Below the pieces are notes generated by a model. It was not told the origin of the DNA, did no database searches, and was given only the letters and a program-made list of their open reading frames with translations. From contig CALUQX010000018.1 in NCBI GenBank assembly GCA_944323045.1, forward strand, positions 1 to 57,405: a stretch of 57,405 bases of DNA, written 5' to 3'. Source of the DNA: Candidatus Gastranaerophilales bacterium. GTDB lineage: Bacteria > Cyanobacteriota > Vampirovibrionia > Gastranaerophilales > Gastranaerophilaceae. The position numbers were made by a program, and so were the translations under genes. Position 1 is the first letter of the stretch; every line of letters starts with the position of its first letter. Below, piece after piece: positions 15,932 to 24,726 of this stretch.

Positions 15932-16816
15932 ATGAAAAAGTTACTGTTTCTACTCGGTTTAATTTTATTATTTCAAAATTTTAACATAGCAATGTCAGCG
16001 GAATTGCCGCTGGTATTTACGAATGACAATAAAACATTCGGTCTGAAAGATGTTAACAATAAAGTAATTGTTGATGCGGAATACAAAAAAATGATAAGAC
16101 TCGGCGATTCTGCATTCATAATTATGAATAAGAAAAACAAATACGGAATAATGGGGGCTGACGGCACAATACTTGTAAAGCCTAAATACCGTCACGTGGA
16201 TAGAGTCCTCGGAAAATATGCAAAACTTGGCAACAGTAGCGATTACGGGTTGTATGATGAAACAGGTAATGCAATAATTCCGCCTGAATATGATTCTCTA
16301 GACTTGCTTTTCGGCGGCATGATTTTAACTTATAAGAATTATCGTTACGGAGTTTCTGATTTTAGCGGTAAAGTGCTTTTGGATAACCAGTTTGAAGACA
16401 TTTATATGCCCAAACCAAATATCATGCGTGTAAAATATCAGGGACAGTGGTATGAAATTGAGCAGGTCAGTGCAGAGACGCTTACCCTGCCGGAAGATAT
16501 AACAACTATTAAAACTGATGAAAACTTTAAAGTTACCAATCTTGTGGCAAATACAGGTGTAATGTCAGGATATTCTGTATTAACATTTACTGATTATCTG
16601 ATAAAAATATTTGCATCAATTTCTCCTGCGCATGAAGCTACAATTGATGATTTGATGCTTTCTCAAGGTGCAGAAACCGTTAATATTCTTTTGAAATTTT
16701 CGTGGATTCCAAAATATCCTTTTACATATGTAAGAAATTACTATCATATAGTCCGCAACCCTAACAACGGACCGCTGTCTGATGTAAGAACAAATTTAAT
16801 CAGACAAATCAAATAA
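15932..16816 (+). CDS. Exported WG-repeat protein
   Basis: A 294-residue protein with a signal peptide (residues 1-22, ending NIAMSA). At least three WG/KWG-type beta repeats follow (KNKYGIMGADGTILVKPKY, SDYGLYDETGNAIIPPEYD, YRYGVSDFSGKVLLDNQF). The last 120 residues are a helical domain I do not recognise (VLTFTDYLIKIFASISPAHEA). No Shine-Dalgarno is seen: a TATGAT lies only 11 bases before the ATG, so the mRNA may have almost no leader. Function unknown, probably periplasmic. Confidence 0.75.
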   Translation: MKKLLFLLGLILLFQNFNIAMSAELPLVFTNDNKTFGLKDVNNKVIVDAEYKKMIRLGDSAFIIMNKKNKYGIMGADGTILVKPKYRHVDRVLGKYAKLGNSSDYGLYDETGNAIIPPEYDSLDLLFGGMILTYKNYRYGVSDFSGKVLLDNQFEDIYMPKPNIMRVKYQGQWYEIEQVSAETLTLPEDITTIKTDENFKVTNLVANTGVMSGYSVLTFTDYLIKIFASISPAHEATIDDLMLSQGAETVNILLKFSWIPKYPFTYVRNYYHIVRNPNNGPLSDVRTNLIRQIK

Positions 16817-16841
16817 CCGTACCGGCAGAATTCTCAAAACC

Positions 16842-17759
16842 CTAAAACCGAAGAGGAATTTTGGAACGGTTGATTGTCTTGTTGCCATACCCGAAATTTG
16901 ACAGCATGCGGCAGGTGCTTGTATAAAAAATATTCTCGTTTAAAGTCGGTCCAATATTTATACAACTTACGTTTTTCTTTAAAAATTTGTATTCTATATA
17001 CGGCACAAAAAGCCCGTTTTTCTCGAAAATTTTTGTCTGTTTAAATGAACTAATTTTGAAATTGTTTATGAAAATAATACGGTATTCCTTTTCATCTTTA
17101 AAATGCGGATTTTTGAAAAATAAACTTATAATGCTTAAAATATCAATCAATTCAAATAACACATCAAGTTCTTTGTCAGAATTCTTTTGCGTTTTTTTGG
17201 CTTTTTCAAGTTTTTCAAACTGCCTGTTCCATTTTTCAAATATTTGTTTAAGAACTTCGATTTGCGTTGTTTTAGTGTAAATAATATTGCCGTAGACCGA
17301 ATGGAATCCCTGTTTTTCCATATCAGATATGAGATCTTTTTTGCAGAATCCGATGTTGTAACCGGTATATGTCTGACCTTTAGAATAGTTGTTCCAAAGC
17401 ATCAGGTTGTCACCGTCCACAGAAAATGAGATTGTATAATACTCGTATTTATAGTTAAAATTATCCTCGCCATTTATAATATTTTTGTATTTGCAGTCAA
17501 AATGCTCACGCACTTTTTCAAACAATTTTTTATTAAGTTCCGGCATATCATCAATTAGTTCAACAATCAGTTTGTATGAATATGTAACTTCTTCCTTATC
17601 GTTAAGATACAGAGCATTAGAAAACCTTATTATACCTGATTCCAGTATGCTCAAAAGCTTTTCAGGCTTTGTATAGTGGTATAAAATACTGTTTGAACCG
17701 TCATCAAGGTACTTTTTAACTTTAGGAATTTTCTTTAACAAACTGTCATAATCAATCAT
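16842..17759 (-). CDS. DUF2971 family protein
   Basis: A 305-residue cytoplasmic protein. The N-terminus LYHYTKPEKLLSILESGIIRFSNALYLND (about residues 25-53, in two segments) is the DUF2971 hallmark: an H-Y-T followed by a small-x-x-asn-asp loop. The middle has ISFSVDGDNLMLWNNYSKG, also typical. The His-Tyr-Thr pattern resembles ADP-ribosyltransferase-like folds, but activity is not shown for this protein. Some members occur in defence settings; no partner gene is adjacent here. Confidence 0.75.
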   Translation of the reverse strand: MIDYDSLLKKIPKVKKYLDDGSNSILYHYTKPEKLLSILESGIIRFSNALYLNDKEEVTYSYKLIVELIDDMPELNKKLFEKVREHFDCKYKNIINGEDNFNYKYEYYTISFSVDGDNLMLWNNYSKGQTYTGYNIGFCKKDLISDMEKQGFHSVYGNIIYTKTTQIEVLKQIFEKWNRQFEKLEKAKKTQKNSDKELDVLFELIDILSIISLFFKNPHFKDEKEYRIIFINNFKISSFKQTKIFEKNGLFVPYIEYKFLKKNVSCINIGPTLNENIFYTSTCRMLSNFGYGNKTINRSKIPLRF

Positions 17760-17933
17760 TTCAACAACTCCTGCCAGAAAACAAAATCTCTATTATCATT
17801 ATAACATATTTTTCAATAATAATATTGTTAACAAATGTAAAAAATAAATTAATTGGAATGCAAAAAATTATATTTACACGCATTAATACTCATGCGAAAG
17901 TGATTCTAATCCTATTGGAAGGTAAATATACAT

Positions 17934-19442
17934 ATGATTCAAAATATAAATAATTTTGGATATATATCAGTAATCCCCCAAAAAACAAATATAAATAATA
18001 AATTAGTCAAAATGCCTGATATCTCGCATACCTTGCACAATGATACAGTATGTTTTACAGGCATGTCCCAGCCGTCCTATTACAAAACAGTTTTTGAATA
18101 TCTTTCCGCTGATATTCTAAACAAGAATAAAAAATACCAGATAGACGGAAGTCTTTTGTCTGCCGCAAATATAAAAACAGGCATTGATAAGTTGTTTAAA
18201 TTGAACCGTGTTTACGGACCTTATATAGAAAGTCTTTCTGACAAGATTAAATGGAAAAACTATATTCCGCAGTACATCCGTCAGTATTCAGTTGATAAAA
18301 TTAACGAAGCCCGCGCAAGCAGGCTGCATGAATGGCAGACTTTTCTTCAAACACCGGAAAAATTCCCTAAAACAGAAGATACTGAAAAACTGGCTAAATA
18401 TTTTAAACAGGATCAGTCCATTCCTTTCGTCATCTGGCATTCTGTAAACAGCGAATTGAAAAACAGCAACCGCCATATACCTGTACCATTCAACGCAAAA
18501 GCATTATTGGAAACTATACGCGGATTCGAAAAAATAGAACCTAAAGATAGAGCAGTCCGCTGTGCTACACCTTCGTTTCTTGAAATTTATACCCACAGAC
18601 TGCGCGACAATCTTTTAACCGATATGGATTTGTCTGATAACAGTGCAGTATGGGTTAAAATCCCTTCAATAAAAAATGACCCGTTCCATAAAGAAGAAAA
18701 TATTCATAAACTCGAAATACTCAGCAACAAAAACTGGTGTACACGCTCCAGTGTTGACAAAGCCGAAGCAGCACTAGAAGACGGCGATTTCTATGTATAC
18801 CTTGAACGGGAAAAGAAAAATAATCTCTGGCAGCCGCTAATCGGTATGACTACAGAAAAAGGTAAAATAGATCAAATTCAAGGCGGTGACAATAACAATT
18901 TAATCCCGATTAATCTGTTGGATAAAGTAAAATCATTTATCAAAGAAAAGGGTCTTAAATGCAATTCTGATATTATTCCAGAAGGTCCAAAAGCTTTTCA
19001 AGAAATTTTAATTGCAGAAAAGCTGTCACAATATAGCGAAGAATTAGGTAAGAATTTTGAAAAAGCAATTAAAGAAAACGATAATTATGCGATATTTAAA
19101 TTTTTAGGCAAAGATGTGGAAAGAATTTCATTCACAGATGATTCGCTTGTAATAGATTCTTACAAACCAACCTGCCTTGTTAACGCGACAAGCGGAATTT
19201 CTATCCCGTATTCAATGATGGGGATTGTTGAAGATAATCTATTAAGCAGTGTCAAAGTAATAGACGGCAACTTTACTCTATTCCACAAAAATCCGCTTTT
19301 TGCATCCTCTATCCAGCAGTTTCCGCCAAAACTTGAAACAGTAACAGGAAAAGTCATCTGTTCAAAAGAACAATTTGACCGCTTCGCTGATGATATTCTG
19401 CGTGTTGTCGGGAATGACAAAAATAGAATAATCGTCCGCTGA
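17934..19442 (+). CDS. Uncharacterised 502-aa protein
   Basis: Not recognised with confidence. The N-terminal 35 residues are Asn-rich and followed by VCFTGMSQP, a short motif seen in other proteins of this window. A central domain contains ILSNKNWCTRSSVDKAEAAL, then DFYVYLEREKK, LIGMTTEKGKIDQIQGGDNN. This 'W-C-T ... I-x-x-I-Q-G-x-x-N-N' order recalls domains in phage and plasmid polyvalent proteins. No signal peptide or transmembrane segment. The RBS GGAAGG is about 10 bases upstream. Confidence 0.55.
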   Translation: MIQNINNFGYISVIPQKTNINNKLVKMPDISHTLHNDTVCFTGMSQPSYYKTVFEYLSADILNKNKKYQIDGSLLSAANIKTGIDKLFKLNRVYGPYIESLSDKIKWKNYIPQYIRQYSVDKINEARASRLHEWQTFLQTPEKFPKTEDTEKLAKYFKQDQSIPFVIWHSVNSELKNSNRHIPVPFNAKALLETIRGFEKIEPKDRAVRCATPSFLEIYTHRLRDNLLTDMDLSDNSAVWVKIPSIKNDPFHKEENIHKLEILSNKNWCTRSSVDKAEAALEDGDFYVYLEREKKNNLWQPLIGMTTEKGKIDQIQGGDNNNLIPINLLDKVKSFIKEKGLKCNSDIIPEGPKAFQEILIAEKLSQYSEELGKNFEKAIKENDNYAIFKFLGKDVERISFTDDSLVIDSYKPTCLVNATSGISIPYSMMGIVEDNLLSSVKVIDGNFTLFHKNPLFASSIQQFPPKLETVTGKVICSKEQFDRFADDILRVVGNDKNRIIVR

Positions 19443-19446
19443 TAAT

Positions 19447-19839
19447 TTAATTCCTTACCATAATCATATAATTCAAATAAGCCGCAAATGCTGACCATAA
19501 AAGATACGGTATTAAAAGATATGCCGCGGCTTTAGAAAACTTGAAGAAAGATGTAATTGTCAGGATTAAAAATATTATAAGCAGGACAAGAATTATATAA
19601 GCGCCTCTGATATTTTGCATCCCAAAAAACACAGGAGTCCAGACAAAATTCAACAGCATCTGTATACTAAACAGTATAAGCGGCAAAATTTTTTCTTTAT
19701 TAATACCTGTTTTAAGAAATAAAAATAAAGAAATTGCTATAGTAATATAAAGTATTGTCCATACAGGAGCGAATACCCAATCCGGCGGACTTAAAGGTGC
19801 TTTATCCAAACTGTTGTACCATTGCATGTTTCTCATCAT
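19447..19839 (-). CDS. TspO/MBR family protein lacking the first helix
   Basis: A 130-residue membrane protein. WYNSLDKAPLSPPDWVFAPVW is the TspO loop 1/helix 2 signature (in parts), followed by three more helices (LPLILFSIQMLLNFVWTPVFF in parts, AYIILVLLIIFLILTI, AAYLLIPYLLWSAFAAYLNY). Normal TspO proteins have five helices and about 150-160 residues. Here the protein begins almost at the signature, so helix 1 is absent. An in-frame TAA lies four codons upstream of the first ATG, so no longer start exists. No good ribosome-binding site is seen. Confidence 0.82.
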   Translation of the reverse strand: MMRNMQWYNSLDKAPLSPPDWVFAPVWTILYITIAISLFLFLKTGINKEKILPLILFSIQMLLNFVWTPVFFGMQNIRGAYIILVLLIIFLILTITSFFKFSKAAAYLLIPYLLWSAFAAYLNYMIMVRN

Positions 19840-19943
19840 ATTTTGATGTTAACAGATTTGTATAAATGCTGCATTCACCAATAGAGGGACAATGCAAGGC
19901 AGGCAAATGGACTGTCTTTTTATTTATGTAGAACAGGCAATTT

Positions 19944-20330
19944 TTACCATACCACTTTTTCAATCATTTCAATTTCGTTGCCGTCAGGATCTTTAATAAA
20001 AGCTATTTTGGTTCCCTTGCCATTCAGGTCAAACGGTTCATAAAGATACTCATACCCCATGGAATGAAGTTTTTCTGTGAATTTGTCCAGCGAATCAACT
20101 GAAAATGCAAAGTGTCCGAATGCATTTCCACATTCATAACCTTCTTCAGGTGTTTCATCGTTATATGTAAGCTCCAACTGTGCGCCGCTATTTTCTTCGT
20201 CATTCAAAAAATACAATTCACAGTCTTCAAGACGTTTTTTCTTTTCTATTTTCATATTCAAAAGTTCTGTATAAAATCTCAAAGACGCGTCAATGTCTTT
20301 AACTCTTATCATAGAATGTAAAAATTTCAT
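19944..20330 (-). CDS. gloA: Glyoxalase I-like protein (lactoylglutathione lyase family)
   Basis: A 128-residue VOC-fold metalloprotein with two beta-alpha-beta modules. Module 1 starts FLHSMIRVKDIDASLRFYTELL with a metal His at residue 5 and a Glu in GAQLELTYN. Module 2 starts GNAFGHFAFSVDSLDKF and ends IKDPDGNEIEMIE with a metal Glu. Length and ligands match GloA, which detoxifies methylglyoxal adducts. Whether the thiol is glutathione or another is unknown. Confidence 0.87.
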   Translation of the reverse strand: MKFLHSMIRVKDIDASLRFYTELLNMKIEKKKRLEDCELYFLNDEENSGAQLELTYNDETPEEGYECGNAFGHFAFSVDSLDKFTEKLHSMGYEYLYEPFDLNGKGTKIAFIKDPDGNEIEMIEKVVW

Positions 20331-20346
20331 AGTTTTCTCCCTTTAT

Positions 20347-21156
20347 CTAATATACAAGTAAAAATGATTTTAAACTTCTTCCGGCGCCGTCGCCTTTTTT
20401 CGAGATAACTTCAATTTTATCTTTGTAATTCATTGAGGTGGAACTGCCGCCATCAAATGCCATTGCACGGTCCAGACCTAATTTTTCACACAGATTATGC
20501 ACTTCATACAAATCCATAGGATTTTCATCTGTGATAATCAAAATATGCATTTCACCGTTTTTGAGCCCTACAATTGTACGTGATGTTTTGTGCAAAACTG
20601 ATGCACTTTCTCTGACAACTTTTCCGTCTTTCTTTTCAATAAAATATTCTTCTTCAAGCTTTAATTCAGGGTAAACTAAAGGTCCGCCCTGTGCCGAATT
20701 TTCTACATGGCAGGCAAAATCAACAGAACTGTTATGCGGTGTTATTTCATACCGCCATGAATTGTCGTCATCGCATTGAATAACCCTGAATTCCGTACGG
20801 TTAATTATTTTACTGATGTTCCTGCGCAATACAGGATCCTGCATTAAATTTTCATTAAACAGCGGGTCTTCAGTTGTTTGCTTATCGGTTACTATATAAG
20901 ATACTGTTTTTTCGTTGCTAGGGTCAAAGAACCCTGCATTGACAGTCAAACGCGGACGCGCAAGCTGATGCATTTCCCGATTGGTAACAAGATGTTCTGA
21001 AGCAACAAATTTGATATTCTTTTTAATTTTGTCACCTTTTAAAACAATATGATAAATTCCGTTTTCGTAATTTATATCAATAGGCGGTTTGCCAAATGCA
21101 TTTACACACTGGGAAAAACAAAATAATACAAGAATAGTCAGAATAATTTTTTTCAT
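20347..21156 (-). CDS. Phosphodiester glycosidase (NAGPA-domain) protein
   Basis: A 269-residue exported protein with a signal peptide (about residues 1-20). The NAGPA/DUF2233 fold is shown by LTVNAGFFDPSNEKTVSYIV, then SRTIVGLKNGEMHILIIT and the closing AFDGGSSTSMNYKDK. The family cleaves GlcNAc-phosphodiester links and is often found in envelope or exopolysaccharide loci. It starts at the last base of the permease gene upstream, so it is probably co-transcribed with the lpt genes. Confidence 0.85.
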   Translation of the reverse strand: MKKIILTILVLFCFSQCVNAFGKPPIDINYENGIYHIVLKGDKIKKNIKFVASEHLVTNREMHQLARPRLTVNAGFFDPSNEKTVSYIVTDKQTTEDPLFNENLMQDPVLRRNISKIINRTEFRVIQCDDDNSWRYEITPHNSSVDFACHVENSAQGGPLVYPELKLEEEYFIEKKDGKVVRESASVLHKTSRTIVGLKNGEMHILIITDENPMDLYEVHNLCEKLGLDRAMAFDGGSSTSMNYKDKIEVISKKGDGAGRSLKSFLLVY

Positions 21157-22256
21157 TATAAATCCTTAGATTTGTAAAATCCTACAATAGCAAGAAAGAA
21201 TGCAAACGGCGGGAATACTGCTGTGATAAACGGATGTAAAACCCCTTTTTCTGCCAGCAAATCAAAGAACGGCAGAGTTATATAATATAAAAATATGCAT
21301 CCAATCGCAATAGTAAAGCCGATTAATCTTTGTTCGCGCGGTTTGCTGAATCCGAGTAATGTCCCCATAATCGCAAGCAATACACAGACAAACGGGTGGA
21401 AAAATCTCTGCAGGTATTTGTTAAGCATATATCTGTAATCTTCATCCAGCCCTTCGCGTTTCAAAAGTCCTACATATTTTTTCAAATCCGCATTAGTAAT
21501 TTCACGTTCTTTTTTCATAGAATAAGTCATTAAGATATACGCGTCTTCTGCGGATGTTCCTTCCTCAAGTATATTCATTGTCGGAATTTTTTCAATATCA
21601 GTAAAAATTCCGTCTCTGTTTATTTTGTAATGCGCAACATCATTCAAGACCCATTTGTCCTTGTATGTAATACCAGTTTTTGCAGAATAGATATCTGAAA
21701 GCTGGTGAACATCATTATACAATTTTTTTGAGAAATCAAGAACAATTATATTTTCCATATTGTTGTCCTGAAATTTTGAGATAACAACAGCCATTGTTGG
21801 TACATTGTTTGCGTCTTTTTGCGTATAGATATACTGTGTAGAGCGATGAGTTTCTCGTTTTGCTGCTGCATAAGGAATAAGCCTGTCTCCTGTCACAAAA
21901 CACATCCAGGTCACAATAAGACTCAACAGAAACACCGGCGCAAGAATTCTTTTAAAAGACAGACCAACCGCGCGGAAGATTGTTAATTCCGAATCTTTAC
22001 TCAATTTGTCAAAGGTGAACAATGTACCGAGCAATAGTCCAACCGGAAAAGCTTTTCCGAGAATTTTCGGCAATTCCAGAATCAGAACCCATATGGCTTC
22101 TTTAACAGTATAAACACCTTCTAGCGTCTTTTTGATGGTGTTTAAAAGCATTTCCGGCGCTATCCAGACAACCGTAAACAACAGAATCGCAACAAAAGTT
22201 GTGACTAAAACTTGTGAAAATATATATTTGTCATAAATTGATATGCGGAGTTTCAT
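21156..22256 (-). CDS. LptF/LptG family permease
   Basis: A 366-residue YjgP/YjgQ-type permease of the lipopolysaccharide export system. Three N-terminal transmembrane helices (ILLFTVVWIAPEMLL, FPVGLLLGTLFTFDKLS, APVFLLSLIVTWMCFV) are followed by a beta-jellyroll periplasmic domain and three C-terminal helices (HPFVCVLLAIMGTLLGFSKPR onward). It partners the LptB ATPase encoded one base upstream. Only one permease gene is seen; a second may lie elsewhere. I cannot say whether this is F or G. Confidence 0.9.
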   Translation of the reverse strand: MKLRISIYDKYIFSQVLVTTFVAILLFTVVWIAPEMLLNTIKKTLEGVYTVKEAIWVLILELPKILGKAFPVGLLLGTLFTFDKLSKDSELTIFRAVGLSFKRILAPVFLLSLIVTWMCFVTGDRLIPYAAAKRETHRSTQYIYTQKDANNVPTMAVVISKFQDNNMENIIVLDFSKKLYNDVHQLSDIYSAKTGITYKDKWVLNDVAHYKINRDGIFTDIEKIPTMNILEEGTSAEDAYILMTYSMKKEREITNADLKKYVGLLKREGLDEDYRYMLNKYLQRFFHPFVCVLLAIMGTLLGFSKPREQRLIGFTIAIGCIFLYYITLPFFDLLAEKGVLHPFITAVFPPFAFFLAIVGFYKSKDL

Positions 22257-22981
22257 TATAAAGCAAAATCCTTTCCGAGATAGAATTCTTTTGCAACCGG
22301 ATCCACGGCAACTTCCTGACTGCGTCCTTGAATTTTAATTTTTCCATCAAAGATAACATATGCACGGTCTGTAATAGATAGTGTTGCTTTCGGGTTGTGG
22401 TCTGTGATTAATACACCAAGTCCTTTGTCTTCTGATAATTTTCTGATGTTGTCTTTAATTTCACCGATAGCAATAGGGTCAATACCTGTGAATGGTTCAT
22501 CCAGCAGAATAAAATCTGGACTTGCAGCCAGCGCTCTTGCAAGTTCAACCCTTCTTCGCTCGCCGCCTGAGAGAGACACTGCAGAATAGTTACGTAATCT
22601 CATAACCCCGAATTCATCCAGCAACTCTTCAAGTTTTCTTTTCTTTTCGTCTTCTGTCAATTTATCATTCATTTGAAGAACTAATTTGATATTGTCTTCA
22701 ACAGTGAGTTTTCTAAAGATAGAGGCTTCCTGAGGAAGATATCCGATGCCGGCTTTTGCACGAATATTCATCGGCCATGATGAAATATCCTGTCCATCCA
22801 GCAAAATCTGTCCTTTGTTCGGTTTGACAAGCCCTACAACCATATAAAAAGTTGTAGTTTTTCCGGCACCGTTTGGACCCAGAAGACAAACTACTTCCCC
22901 TTTATTTACGTCAAAAGACACATCATTTACAACACTTCTGTCGCCGTATATTTTAATTAAATTTTTAGCCTCAATTCTCAT
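22256..22981 (-). CDS. lptB: LPS export ABC transporter ATP-binding protein
   Basis: A 241-residue ATPase that drives lipopolysaccharide extraction from the inner membrane. Walker A is GPNGAGKTT (residues 35-43), the Q-loop follows LPQEASIFRKLTV, the signature is LSGGERRR, Walker B is FILLDEPFTGID and the switch His is in ITDHNPKATL. IGYLPQEASIFRKLTVEDN (in parts) is diagnostic for LptB. Its stop overlaps the start of the permease gene, giving a tight lptB-permease-NAGPA operon. It shows a diderm cell. Confidence 0.95.
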   Translation of the reverse strand: MRIEAKNLIKIYGDRSVVNDVSFDVNKGEVVCLLGPNGAGKTTTFYMVVGLVKPNKGQILLDGQDISSWPMNIRAKAGIGYLPQEASIFRKLTVEDNIKLVLQMNDKLTEDEKKRKLEELLDEFGVMRLRNYSAVSLSGGERRRVELARALAASPDFILLDEPFTGIDPIAIGEIKDNIRKLSEDKGLGVLITDHNPKATLSITDRAYVIFDGKIKIQGRSQEVAVDPVAKEFYLGKDFAL

Positions 22982-23053
22982 TTCATATCCCCTCTATTTA
23001 TTAAACATTCTATCTGAAAAAACTTCTTCGCGCAACAAAATATAAATTTTTTG

Positions 23054-23062
23054 TGATATAAT
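23054..23062 (+). promoter_or_regulatory. Extended -10 promoter of trpS
   Basis: TGA followed by TATAAT (23057-23062), 24 bases ahead of the trpS ATG, with AAGGAAAGAGGG between. No recognisable -35. Confidence 0.6.
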
Positions 23063-23085
23063 TTGTAAGGAAAGAGGGTAAAAGT

Positions 23086-24087
23086 ATGACAAAAAGAATA
23101 GTTTCAGGAATGAGATCAACAGGCAAATTGCACTTCGGGCATTATCTTGGTGTAATACAAAACTGGGTAAAATTGCAAAAAGAGTATGAAAGTTTCTTTT
23201 TTGTTGCAGATTGGCATGCCCTCACAACAAAATACGACGACACAGCAAATTTAAGACAGGATGTTAAAGATGTTGTCATAGATTGGCTTGCTTGCGGTAT
23301 TGATCCGGAAGTTTCTACAATATACGTACAATCGCTTGTGCCTGAGATTGCGGAATTGAATATTTATTTAGGAATGATTACCCCGCAAAACTGGGTTGAG
23401 CGTGACCCGACCCTGAAAGATATGGCAAAAATTTTACGCGCCAAAGAAGACACAGGGTCTCAAATAAATTACGGCTTAATGGGTTATCCTGTTTTGATGA
23501 GTGCGGATATTATGATGTTTAATGCAGAAGCTGTGCCTGTAGGAATTGATCAGGTTGCACATCTGGAATTCACCAGAGATGTTGCAAGAAGATTTAACAA
23601 TATATATAAAACGGATTTCTTTAAAGAGGCAAAACCGCTTTTGAATGAATGTTCATTGATTTGCGGGCTTGACGGAAATAAAATGGGCAAATCTTTTGGC
23701 AATGACATAAAAATTTCTGATACAGATGAAGTTACCACAAAGAAGATTATGACGGCAATTACTGACCGCAGCAGACTGAGAAAAACTGACTTAGGACATC
23801 CGGATGAATGCGAAGTCGCATTTAAATACTGGAAAATTTTCGGGCCACCGGAACAGATTGATACAGTAAAATGTGAATGCGAACAGGGAGTGCGCGGTTG
23901 TGCAGACTGCAAACGCCAGCTTGCGGCTGTGATAAATGAAAAGTTTGCGCCAATAAGAGAAAAACGCCGTTATTATGAGGAACATCCAGAAGAAGTTGCG
24001 CAAATTATTGCTGACGGCTCAGCACGCGCACGCGTTGAGGCACAAAAAGTGCTGAAAGAAGTGCGCAAAATTATCGGGATGTATTAG
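23086..24087 (+). CDS. trpS: Tryptophanyl-tRNA synthetase
   Basis: Charges tRNA-Trp. The 333 residues form a class I synthetase with the HIGH-type motif HFGHYLG (residues 16-22) and the KMSKS-type motif KMGKSFGN (about residues 203-210). MRSTGKLHFGHY, FFVADWHALTT and ADIMMFNAEAVPVGIDQ (as separate blocks) are typical TrpRS stretches. A Cys-containing loop (CECEQGVRGCADCKR) near residue 265 is a known variant insertion. The gene ends at a repeat block with no classic terminator. Confidence 0.96.
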   Translation: MTKRIVSGMRSTGKLHFGHYLGVIQNWVKLQKEYESFFFVADWHALTTKYDDTANLRQDVKDVVIDWLACGIDPEVSTIYVQSLVPEIAELNIYLGMITPQNWVERDPTLKDMAKILRAKEDTGSQINYGLMGYPVLMSADIMMFNAEAVPVGIDQVAHLEFTRDVARRFNNIYKTDFFKEAKPLLNECSLICGLDGNKMGKSFGNDIKISDTDEVTTKKIMTAITDRSRLRKTDLGHPDECEVAFKYWKIFGPPEQIDTVKCECEQGVRGCADCKRQLAAVINEKFAPIREKRRYYEEHPEEVAQIIADGSARARVEAQKVLKEVRKIIGMY

Positions 24088-24093
24088 TAATCT

Positions 24094-24300
24094 GTGACCG
24101 GTGAACGGTGACCAGTGAACGGTTGTTACAAAAGTGATTAAGTGACTGGGTGATTAAGTGATTAAGCAGGTTACATTGAGCAGGCAACGCCAGCTTTTTC
24201 CTCGCCCCTTGCGGGAGAGGATAGTTTGACTTAACGAGCGATAGCGAGTTTAGTCATAACTTGGTGAGGGGTCAAATAATGCGTACGAAGTGAGCGTTTA
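24094..24300. repeat. Mosaic intergenic repeat block B
   Basis: Copy of block A (4867-5051 matches 24102-24286). It has the GTGAACGG minisatellite, GTGATTAA units, GCAGGCAACGCCAGC and the CCTCGCCCCTTGCGGG module, followed by a partial TCGGGCTTCAGCC palindrome near 24333. It starts only a few bases after the trpS stop. No gene is seen up to 24719. Confidence 0.85.
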
Positions 24301-24382
24301 ATATCAACTGCCATCAATTCAAATCAAAAATAGGTCGGGCTTCAGCCAGACATCATGAATGGTAGGCTAAAATATTATTTTT

Positions 24383-24683
24383 AATTCTTCTGTCACATTT
24401 CTTTCTCTTTTGGTTGCGAGGCAAAAGAGAAAGAAACGCGACGCCAAAGAAAGAGAAAAGCGCGAGTGAGCGGAAGGCGGAGGCTTGACGGCAAAATGGC
24501 TTTGCCATTGCTGACGTCAACCGAAGACCTGCTATACGCGAACGAGCAAGACACACGCGTTTAAAATGTTCGAGTCATCAGGAACTACGTTCCCGAACCC
24601 TCCTTCTTTTTATAATCAGGCAATGTAGAATATCCACATTGCCTGATTAATTGTAAATACTTTACTCACTTTACTCACTGCAC
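24383..24683. repeat. Prepilin 3'-flank repeat, copy 2
   Basis: Near-identical to bases 1-301 of the window, including the AATCAGGCAATGT hairpin (24614-24648). It ends in the same TACTCAC-type minisatellite just before the stop-codon hairpin of the next prepilin gene. Confidence 0.9.
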
Positions 24684-24697
24684 TTACTTTTATCACT

Positions 24698-24726
24698 CAA
24701 CTAAGAGGACAAAGTCCTCTTAGTTG
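24698..24726 (-). other. Stop-codon hairpin after variable region 2
   Basis: Perfect 13-base arms CAACTAAGAGGAC / GTCCTCTTAGTTG with an AAA loop, spanning the TAA at 24720-24722. Relative to the hairpins at 315-343 and 47036-47062 several arm bases differ, but every change is matched on the opposite arm. That indicates the structure, not only the sequence, is kept. Confidence 0.85.

Noticed and set aside
24353-24556. Open frame of 67 codons on the minus strand
   Set aside because: It lies inside the duplicated prepilin flank, which is non-coding in both copies, and has no ribosome-binding site.
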